Of a stretch of 18,994 nt of DNA, positions 1-5,582 are shown one piece after another; position 1 is the first letter of the stretch, and each line of letters starts with the position of its first letter. Position numbers and translations under genes: made by a program. The notes under the pieces are model-generated. The model was given only the letters and a program-made list of their open reading frames with translations, searched no databases and was not told the DNA's origin. The stretch is from Acidobacteriota bacterium (lineage in GTDB: Bacteria; Acidobacteriota; Thermoanaerobaculia; Multivoradales; JAHEKO01), in NCBI GenBank assembly GCA_006227875.1, contig SBFI01000327.1, positions 1 through 18,994 on the forward strand. Direction: 5' to 3'.

Positions 1-8
1 TCAAGCCC

Positions 9-1475
9 TCAAAACCTAAACGTCGCCACGAACTGTACCTGACGCGCCGTGCCCTTGTTGTCGTTCTCGTTGACGCGCCGGCCCCACAGAAACTCGATAC
101 CCAGATCGATCTCGCTGATCGGCGACCAGATGACGTTGGCCGTGCTGCGGATGGTCCGCCTGTAATCGGTGTCCGGCTGGAAGTCGTAGTTGTTGACCTG
201 CACCATACTCAAGACAAAGGTGCTGCGAAGATTGCGCAGCCAGCGACTGTCGGGACTCTTCCACCAGTGTTGATAGGCAGCATAGCCGGAAATAGCCGGT
301 AACGCCTTGAGGTCGCCGGTCTCCGGGTCGAAGACCGCGTCCTTCCCGCCGACCGTCCCGAGATCGTTGATATAGCGGCCGATACCTTTGCCGAAATTGA
401 TCTGGAAGCTCATGTGGTCCCGTTTGTCGAACCTCTTGGTCTCCAGATTGCCGCTAAAGCTGGCTCCCCAGCCAAACGTCGCATCCTCTGCGGTCGGTTC
501 AGCACCCTCGGGTACGGCCGCAATCTGACGCAGCACCAGCCCGACTCGAGTGTGTCCCCTTTTCCGCTCCCGATGATAGGTGCTGATGAGATCCGGAATC
601 GTCGAGGAGCTCACACCGTTGGCGACCGAGGATTGTGGGTCTTCGATGGACACCCTGATAATGCTTTTGTTTTCGGCGACCTTGGACCATCGGACCTGGG
701 GCTGCCGCAGCTGAATCATCGCGCTCAAGCCCTCGAAATCGACATCCTCGGGTTCGGCGTAGTTGTCTTTGAAGGCCGTCCAGGTCTTGCCGACGAGGAA
801 TCGGTTGTACTGCCCGTAGGCGTGGCGCAACCGATAGTTCTCGGTGCCGCCGTCACCGGCGAAGTCCCCCTCGATAAAGGCGCGGAACTGTCCGACGCTC
901 GAGTCCATACGCATGTCCAGATTGACGCGTGATCGCTTCGCCGAGATTGTGGTTCCCTGTTGACCGGTATCGCCCTCTTCCACCGGAATCGACCCCACGA
1001 TAAAGCGGTCGTCCGAGACGATCGGATCGATACTGTCCACAAAACCGAGCCGGACGAAACCACCGACCTTGCCGGCCATGTTGGAGCCCGGGATGCGGAT
1101 GGATCCGGGGAAGTCCCCGGCACGGAGGACGTCGGCAGGGGCTTCGGGCTGCTCTTTCAGCTTCTCCTCGAGCTTCGACACCCGCTCGAGAAGGGCGAGT
1201 TCTTCCTTGCTCTTGGGTGGTGCGGCCGCCGATTCCGCCGGTTGCTGTTGGGCCAGCTCGTCGAGCCGCTGCCCAAATGACTGCAAGAGCTTGCGTTGAT
1301 CCTCGATCTGCTTCTTCTGGCTGTCGAGCTCCTGGCTCTGTTGATCGAGGAGCTGCTGCTGCTGTTTCAGCTGTTGCTGCAGTTCTTGGATGGTGAGATC
1401 CGCCCCCTGAGCCCGAAGCTCACCGGGATGCAGCAAGAAGATCAAGAGTGAACAAAGGAACAGGATTCTGGCCAT
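9..1475 (-). CDS. DcaP-type outer-membrane porin
   Basis: Predicted outer-membrane beta-barrel channel of 488 residues, probably taking up small organic acids or similar solutes. The ATG at 1475 is preferred over an in-frame start at 1541 because a strong purine-rich ribosome site (GAGGAGAAGGG) precedes it and the protein then begins directly with a signal peptide (MARILFLCSLLIFLL, cleavage near LRAQG at about residue 24). A glutamine-rich coiled coil follows (about residues 27-75), then a proline/alanine-rich linker and an acidic coiled segment to about 110. The barrel begins near 130; motifs such as GKTWTAF and DVDFEG recall the DcaP family of trimeric porins, which carry an N-terminal coiled coil. 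The protein ends FRF, the terminal phenylalanine typical of outer-membrane barrels. It stands alone behind the HdeD-like gene, with a hairpin between them. The substrate is unknown. Barrel porin is secure; the DcaP assignment is from memory of family motifs. Confidence 0.82.
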   Translation of the reverse strand: MARILFLCSLLIFLLHPGELRAQGADLTIQELQQQLKQQQQLLDQQSQELDSQKKQIEDQRKLLQSFGQRLDELAQQQPAESAAAPPKSKEELALLERVSKLEEKLKEQPEAPADVLRAGDFPGSIRIPGSNMAGKVGGFVRLGFVDSIDPIVSDDRFIVGSIPVEEGDTGQQGTTISAKRSRVNLDMRMDSSVGQFRAFIEGDFAGDGGTENYRLRHAYGQYNRFLVGKTWTAFKDNYAEPEDVDFEGLSAMIQLRQPQVRWSKVAENKSIIRVSIEDPQSSVANGVSSSTIPDLISTYHRERKRGHTRVGLVLRQIAAVPEGAEPTAEDATFGWGASFSGNLETKRFDKRDHMSFQINFGKGIGRYINDLGTVGGKDAVFDPETGDLKALPAISGYAAYQHWWKSPDSRWLRNLRSTFVLSMVQVNNYDFQPDTDYRRTIRSTANVIWSPISEIDLGIEFLWGRRVNENDNKGTARQVQFVATFRF

Positions 1476-1563
1476 CGCCCTTCTCCTCGTCGAAGCGGCC
1501 GACGCCGCTGCCGGCCCTTTCAAAGCGAGGGTCCCCACCAACCATCGGGACCCGATGGTCTAC

Positions 1564-1593
1564 ATTATCTATGGCCGGGCCCTGCCAGGAAAA
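1564..1593 (-). promoter_or_regulatory. Possible promoter of the porin gene
   Basis: On the minus strand a GATAAT hexamer (plus positions 1564-1569) matches the sigma-70 -10 consensus at five of six bases. It lies about 90 bp upstream of the preferred porin start. The matching -35 region (TTTCCT or similar, near 1587-1592) is poor. This would place the transcription start between the terminator-like hairpins and the gene, which is sensible, but the match alone is weak. Confidence 0.3.
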
Positions 1594-1646
1594 TGGCTGA
1601 AGTGGCCAGTCTCCGTGCTAGCCGATGTGAGGCTTGGTTATCGAAG

Positions 1647-1692
1647 CGGCCGGCCCGACCACGCGCCTTCGGCGCGCGGTGCCCGCCGGCCG
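1647..1692. repeat. Nested inverted repeat (cruciform-like)
   Basis: Outer 8-bp arms CGGCCGGC (1647-1654) and GCCGGCCG (1685-1692) are perfect reverse complements. They enclose a second hairpin with 6-bp arms CGCGCC (1662-1667) and GGCGCG (1671-1676) around a three-base loop. It sits in the gap between the HdeD-like gene and the porin, just beyond another hairpin at 1704-1728. The 13 bases at 1641-1653 recur in reverse complement at 3943-3955 in another intergenic hairpin. It may be part of a transcription-termination region or a REP-like palindromic unit. Confidence 0.5.
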
Positions 1693-1703
1693 TTAGATAT
1701 GGA

Positions 1704-1728
1704 GAGGGCGGGGACAATCCCCGCCCTC
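1704..1728 (-). terminator. GC-rich stem-loop downstream of the HdeD-like gene
   Basis: Perfect 10-bp stem (GAGGGCGGGG with CCCCGCCCTC) around the five-base loop ACAAT, about 40 bp past the stop codon of the HdeD-like gene. No T tract follows on the minus strand, so it is not a textbook intrinsic terminator. A hairpin of the same form follows citrate synthase at 16159-16187, which supports a 3'-end role. Confidence 0.55.
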
Positions 1729-1770
1729 GTGCCGCCGGCATTGGGGCCGGCAACTCCAAATCGTAAGTAG

Positions 1771-2355
1771 CTAGGCCGTGGCGGCCTTTTGCACCTTCTT
1801 CATCGCTCTGCGGCCCGTCATGCCGATGGCGGTCATCGCGGCGCCGGCAAAGATCAGCTTGATACCGACCAGGACCCCGACCAGCCAGAGCGCTGCCTCG
1901 GGGAGGTTGCGCCAGACGATAATGCCGAGGATCACCGAGACGATGCCGCCAAAGAGCATCCATCCCCAGCCCTCGAGCGGCTTAGCCTTGAAGGCGGCCA
2001 CGATCTCCATGATGCCGTCGACCAGGAAGTAGATCATCAGGATAAGGGTCAGCGACAGCAGAGTCAGCAGCGGTCGGGTCATCATCCAGATACCGACGAT
2101 GATGGTGAGCGCGCCCAGGAGGAACGCCACGAGACCCTTACCAAAGGAGCCGGCCTGAAACGCGAACACCAGGCGGGCGATACCCGCGGCGATCAGGAAA
2201 ATGGCGATCATAGTGGCGACGACGCCGCCAGAGAACATCGGCGCCATCATCGCCAGCACCCCGAGAATCGAGGTGACGATCCCCAGGATCATCAACATGG
2301 TGGCGTTCGCCTTGAGTGAATCAGTAATCTCGCCGAGAACAGACTGTTCGTTCAT
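1771..2355 (-). CDS. HdeD-like (DUF308) multi-pass membrane protein
   Basis: Small integral membrane protein of 194 residues in the HdeD/DUF308 family, whose E. coli member is linked to acid resistance at high cell density; no biochemical activity is established. The ATG at 2355 (MNEQSVLGEI) is chosen because a near-perfect ribosome site (GAGGAGGAATT) lies directly upstream; the 21 extra in-frame codons above it read as leader. About six hydrophobic helices are visible, arranged in three similar pairs with glycine-rich turns, for example LMILGIVTSILGVLAMMAP near residue 20 and WMLFGGIVSVILGIIVW near 130, as expected of this internally repeated family. The tail is short and basic (GRRAMKKVQKAATA). 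It appears monocistronic, bounded by hairpins on both sides. Confidence 0.85.
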   Translation of the reverse strand: MNEQSVLGEITDSLKANATMLMILGIVTSILGVLAMMAPMFSGGVVATMIAIFLIAAGIARLVFAFQAGSFGKGLVAFLLGALTIIVGIWMMTRPLLTLLSLTLILMIYFLVDGIMEIVAAFKAKPLEGWGWMLFGGIVSVILGIIVWRNLPEAALWLVGVLVGIKLIFAGAAMTAIGMTGRRAMKKVQKAATA

Positions 2356-2409
2356 CAATTCCTCCTCAAAAAAGTTGATGGATCGTGCCTCCACAACACA
2401 ACAAACCAG

Positions 2410-2427
2410 ACCGCCCAAGCGGGCGGT
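2410..2427 (-). terminator. Stem-loop with T-rich tail after the YiiX-like gene
   Basis: A 7-bp perfect stem (ACCGCCC with GGGCGGT) around the loop AAGC. On the minus strand it is followed by a T-rich stretch (CTGGTTTGTTGTG), so it resembles an intrinsic terminator for the gene ending at 2505. It also lies in the leader of the HdeD-like gene, 55 bp above its start, so an attenuator role is an alternative. Confidence 0.5.
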
Positions 2428-2504
2428 TCAGGCAAAAAGCCGAGAGAATTGTCCCTGTCGGCCCTAGCCTACCCCAGTATCGGAAACTACTCAAGTACTG
2501 AGAT

Positions 2505-3885
2505 TTAGGCCTGTTTTGAGAGCCGGCGCATGAGTGAGAGGTCCTCGGCGGCGTCGATGAGCCGGCCGTCGTGGTAGAGGAGGACCAGCTCGAAGGGTCC
2601 TGACTCCGTGAGCGCCTCAGCGGCCACATGGTCGGGGCTGATGGTGAACCGGCCCAGCTGCTCGTCGGTCTGCCAGTCGACGCCGGTGTAGACGTGGTAG
2701 GGGAGCTCCGAGCAGACGATGGTGTCGGTGGTTTCGACCTCGAAATTGAAGTCGTAGGCCTTGCCGACCTGACGGAAGGCGCGGATCAGGGTCTCAGGGA
2801 TCTCTTCTTCGTCGAGGTACACCGGCCGCAGTACCGCCAGGTCATCCACATTGAGAAACTCCGCCAAGGTGTTGAGCTCGACTCCGGTACGCAGGGCTTC
2901 GAGCACCGAGTGTCCATCCCTTACCAGGTCGCGGTAGACCTGGTAGCGACTCTCGTCGAAGATCTCGTGGTTCCATAGGCCAAGCCGCTCGAGCTCCTCG
3001 TAAGTCCCCATCCAGACAGCGACATGACCGAAGTGGCCCGGGATGAAGCGATCGGTGAGCCGGAAAGGTGTCTTTTCCAGCAAGATATCCAGCGGTTGGA
3101 GAACTTCGAGCAGGTGCCGCTCGACCTCCTCGCACTGCCAGAGCTTGCCTTTGCGGGTCTCGATCAGACCGACACCGTTGCCAAAGATCTTGCTCAGCGT
3201 CCCGACGGTGGTTTTGCCGAGCTCGTCGAGCGCGTCTACGAACCGCTGGCGGGCGAGCTCGGCTCGTTGCCTTACCTTCTCATCCAGCGAGATCTCGCGC
3301 GCCCAGCGGTAGGAGACACTCGACTCGATGGCGGACCGCAGAAAAAGCTCGTCTTTCGTCTCCGGGTCTGGCGCGGCGCCGTTGGTCTCGTACCAGTCGA
3401 GCAACGCGCGCACCCGAGCCCGGGTCTGGTCGGAGTAGAGGCCCTCGACAAACTGTCGCAGCTCGTCCTCCTCGATGCCATAGCCCACATCGGGGTCGTT
3501 GACCAGGGAGCCGGTCGTCCTCCAGGATGCTGCGCAGCGACAGGTAGTTGTCGTAGATGGTGAGGGCGGCGGCAAGCGACACCATCACGGCCGCTCTCTG
3601 CTGCCGGGGATCCAGCCCGAGCTCGGCGAGTCGCTGGTCGTCCATTCGGACTAGGGGCTCGTAACGCGTCGCCAGCTCTCCCAGCCGCTCCTGGAGATCG
3701 AGATAGGCTACGGTGCCCTCGCGCAGCCGGTGGAGCGATCGGGGTGCCAGGGGGGTGTCCTTGGGCAGCCGGTCGTAGTGCTCGCGAAACCGACGGATCG
3801 CGTCCTGCTCCAGATGACTCGCCGCCACCAGTTCCTTCAGCTCGTCGACGGCTGCTGATAGCTCGGAACTCCAGTCAGTTCTCAT
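2505..3885 (-). pseudogene. YiiX/YebB-like permuted NlpC/P60 hydrolase, frameshifted
   Basis: Two overlapping frames make one protein. The first begins at ATG 3885 (MRTDWSSEL) and runs in good sequence to about residue 125 (SILEDDRL); the second continues LVNDPDVGYGIEED to TAA at 2505. Removing one G from the GGG at plus 3506-3508 joins them into an uninterrupted 459-residue product. The first half is mostly helical and charged, with no recognised domain. The second half resembles the permuted papain-like YiiX family (PF05708): a histidine in GHFGHVAVWMG (about residue 287) precedes the likely catalytic cysteine in TIVCSELPYH (about 391), the reverse of the usual NlpC/P60 order. Such enzymes are thought to cleave amide or ester bonds in cell-envelope or lipid substrates. 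The start has only a weak ribosome site. A sequencing or assembly error is as likely as a real mutation because both halves look well conserved. Confidence 0.72.
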
Positions 3886-3925
3886 CGAGGGCGCATCAAA
3901 CTTGATATGAGGGCGAGCATCTGCC

Positions 3926-3951
3926 AGCGGCCGGCACGGAGACCGGCCGCT
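3926..3951 (-). terminator. GC-rich stem-loop between mazF and the YiiX-like gene
   Basis: A 9-bp perfect stem (AGCGGCCGG with CCGGCCGCT) around an eight-base loop, about 55 bp beyond the mazF stop and 40 bp before the YiiX-like start. No T run follows. The right arm plus the next five bases (3943-3955) is an exact reverse complement of 1641-1653. It may be a terminator or a REP-like palindrome. Confidence 0.45.
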
Positions 3952-4004
3952 TCGACGATGTCGCCCACACGGTAGCTTCGAGATGCAGCGGCATCGCGAG
4001 AATT

Positions 4005-4349
4005 CTAGGTGAGCCCGAGGAAGAGTCTGAGTCCTTCGTCGATCCGGGCCAGCTCTTCTGTGGGCAGCTGGCCGAAGACTTTGCGAACCCGTCTTTTGTC
4101 GATGGCTCGGACCTGGTCGATCAAGGCCCAGGAGCGCTTGCGGAGCCCGGAAGCACCGGGCTCGAGAGTCGGGTAGAGGGCGCCTTCGCCCGGTGTCCCG
4201 GTCACCGGGATCACCCCCAGCAGCGGGTATCGCTGATTGGAAGCCACCGCCGGGCTGCTGACAACGACGCAGGGTCGCATCCCCCGTTGCTCGTGCCCGA
4301 GTGCCGGATCGAGCGCCACCAGGATCAGGCTGCCACGCTCCAGCTTCAC
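4005..4349 (-). CDS. mazF: MazF/PemK-family endoribonuclease toxin
   Basis: Toxin of a type II toxin-antitoxin pair; MazF-family proteins are sequence-specific RNases acting on free mRNA or other RNA in the cytoplasm. The 114-residue product starts at GTG 4349 (VKLERGSLILVALDP), whose first bases overlap the antitoxin stop (GTGA), implying translational coupling. Family signatures are clear: an RGSLILVALDP opening strand, EQRGMRPCVVVS with the conserved arginine-proline, an IPVTGT strand, and a C-terminal WALIDQVRAIDKRRV block ending in a helix, as in other PemK/MazF proteins. An upstream in-frame ATG at 4448 would overlap the antitoxin by about 100 bp and adds residues unlike the family, so it is rejected. 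The gene ends at TAG 4005, followed by a GC-rich hairpin. Confidence 0.88.
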   Translation of the reverse strand: MKLERGSLILVALDPALGHEQRGMRPCVVVSSPAVASNQRYPLLGVIPVTGTPGEGALYPTLEPGASGLRKRSWALIDQVRAIDKRRVRKVFGQLPTEELARIDEGLRLFLGLT

Positions 4350-4645
4350 TCGTCTGCCTCGATCCAGCCGTCGTCGGACCACCGGATTTCTTGACCAGCC
4401 GAGGCGTCGAGCAGTTCCTGGTCGCCTGCATCCACCAGATCGGCCCATTCGGAAAAGCCCGACTCCGCCACGGCCTCGCTGTCGGTATGAGGGTTGTCGA
4501 GCGACCGCCGGAGCTCTTCCTGGCGGAGCCGGTCGAGTTCCCGAGCGACGGCCCGCTGAACAAAGCGGCTGCGATTGCGCTCCCGCTCGTCTATTTCTTG
4601 TACCAGCTCCTCAGGCAGGGTGATGGTTACTCGTTCCGAGGCCAT
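4346..4645 (-). CDS. MazE-like ribbon-helix-helix antitoxin
   Basis: Antitoxin partner of the MazF protein, 99 residues. Residues 4-45 (RVTITLPEELVQEIDERERN, then SRFVQRAVARELDRL) form a ribbon-helix-helix DNA-binding domain: a short beta strand for base contacts, then two helices, as in CopG/MetJ-type antitoxins. The rest is acidic (FSEWADLVDAGDQELLDAS, DDGWIEADE) and is the likely toxin-binding region that masks the RNase. The ATG at 4645 has a GGGAG ribosome site about seven bases upstream. Its stop overlaps the toxin start. Antitoxin and toxin-antitoxin complexes of this type normally repress their own promoter, and an AT-rich palindromic site lies directly upstream. Confidence 0.85.
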   Translation of the reverse strand: MASERVTITLPEELVQEIDERERNRSRFVQRAVARELDRLRQEELRRSLDNPHTDSEAVAESGFSEWADLVDAGDQELLDASAGQEIRWSDDGWIEADE

Positions 4646-4683
4646 ATCATACTCCCAATATGCTCATATGATATATCATACTC
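4644..4683 (-). promoter_or_regulatory. AT-rich promoter/operator of the mazEF-type pair
   Basis: An AT-rich island in GC-rich surroundings, directly above the antitoxin start. It contains a perfect 14-bp palindrome, TATGATATATCATA (4667-4680), and an exact 11-bp direct repeat, ATATCATACTC, at 4644-4654 and 4673-4683 (29 bp apart, near three helical turns). On the minus strand the palindrome includes TATGAT (4680-4675), a five-of-six match to a sigma-70 -10 box, giving a leader of roughly 25 bases. No convincing -35 box was found. Repeated half-sites are what a ribbon-helix-helix autorepressor would bind; that is inference. Confidence 0.65.
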
Positions 4684-4708
4684 TACAGAGATAGCGGGTG
4701 ACAGCTTT

Positions 4709-4741
4709 GATTGCCGGCGATCCCCGAAGCGTCGCGCAATC
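4709..4741 (-). terminator. Imperfect stem-loop at the operon end
   Basis: Arms GATTGC (4709-4714) and GCAATC (4736-4741) are perfect complements; an inner GCGA/TCGC pairing continues the stem after a two-base bulge. It starts only two bases past the stop of the universal stress protein gene. No T tract follows. It may mark the 3' end of the citrate-metabolism operon. Confidence 0.4.
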
Positions 4742-4743
4742 GT

Positions 4744-5580
4744 TCAGCTGACGGCCAGAACGGGGCAGTCGATCTGGTTGAGGAGGCCCTGGATCTCTTC
4801 TTCGCCCAGGGCGGGGCCGCCGACGGGGAGGACCAGACCGGCGCGACGACGGCGGACCAAGTTGACAACCTTGGAGTCGAGCGCGGGTCCGAGGTCGATC
4901 AGCTCGGCGGTCACGTCTCCTTCTTCGAGGATCTCTGCCGCCTCCCGACGTAGCTGGTCGGAATTCTCACCGAGGGTGAGCACCAGAAAAGCGCCAAGTT
5001 TCGGCCCGGCGAATTCGGTGGCAAGAACGAGAGCCGAGCGGCTGGCTTCGGAGCCGTCGAAGACGGCCACCACCGGCGGCCGGACCTCCTCCATGCGCTC
5101 GATAAGCAGGGTGCAGCGGTTGCCCTCGGCGAGAAGCGCGCGCGCGATCTTGCCCAGGCGGCGGCGGTGGCGCAGCGACAAGCCAAAGCGACCGAGGCTG
5201 ACCAGGTCGTTCTCGGTAGCGGCGGCGAGGACCTCCGCAGCGACATTGCCCCGCGCCACCTGGAAGGACCAGGCGACTTCGCTCCGATCCGCTAGCTGTG
5301 CCAGGGCTCGTCGGGCACGGCCGGCCTGGGCTCGGAGCTGCCTTTCGACATCGAGGCTCTCGACGGTCTCGGAGGAGGCGGTAAGAAGATCCACGTGCCG
5401 TGCCATGGGGGAGTTGGTCAGGTGGAGCAGATCGAGATCCTCGACAAAGAGCCCCACCAGCTCGGCTTCGAAACGAGAGGCCAGCCGTGCCGCGGCGCGA
5501 GCGGCTGCCATGCTGGATGGAGAGGTGTCAAGGGCCACCAGCACACGGCGGATGGTGCGGGTGGCGGGGGTTGCGGTCAC
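4744..5580 (-). CDS. Tandem universal stress protein (UspA family)
   Basis: Cytoplasmic stress protein of 278 residues with two UspA-fold units. The first runs from about residue 10 (IRRVLVALDTSPSSMAAARAA, with the aspartate after the first strand) to about 160 (RCTLLIER); the second starts at PPVVAVFDGSEASRSALVLA and ends CPVLAVS. The usual nucleotide-binding glycine pattern (GxxGx9GS/T) is only partly kept: LGRFGLSLRHRRRLGKIA in the first unit and GGPALGEEEIQGLL in the second, so ATP binding is uncertain. It starts at GTG 5580, two bases after the Lon-like stop, with an AGAAGG ribosome site inside the preceding gene. It is the last gene of the citrate operon, suggesting that its expression follows citrate metabolism. 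Target and ligand are unknown. Confidence 0.82.
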   Translation of the reverse strand: MTATPATRTIRRVLVALDTSPSSMAAARAAARLASRFEAELVGLFVEDLDLLHLTNSPMARHVDLLTASSETVESLDVERQLRAQAGRARRALAQLADRSEVAWSFQVARGNVAAEVLAAATENDLVSLGRFGLSLRHRRRLGKIARALLAEGNRCTLLIERMEEVRPPVVAVFDGSEASRSALVLATEFAGPKLGAFLVLTLGENSDQLRREAAEILEEGDVTAELIDLGPALDSKVVNLVRRRRAGLVLPVGGPALGEEEIQGLLNQIDCPVLAVS

Positions 5581-5582
5581 GA

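Noticed and set aside
3886..4563. Upstream part of the 427-codon frame containing the YiiX-like N terminus
   Set aside because: It overlaps mazF and the antitoxin in another frame and looks like arginine/proline-rich shadow; the plausible protein begins at ATG 3885.
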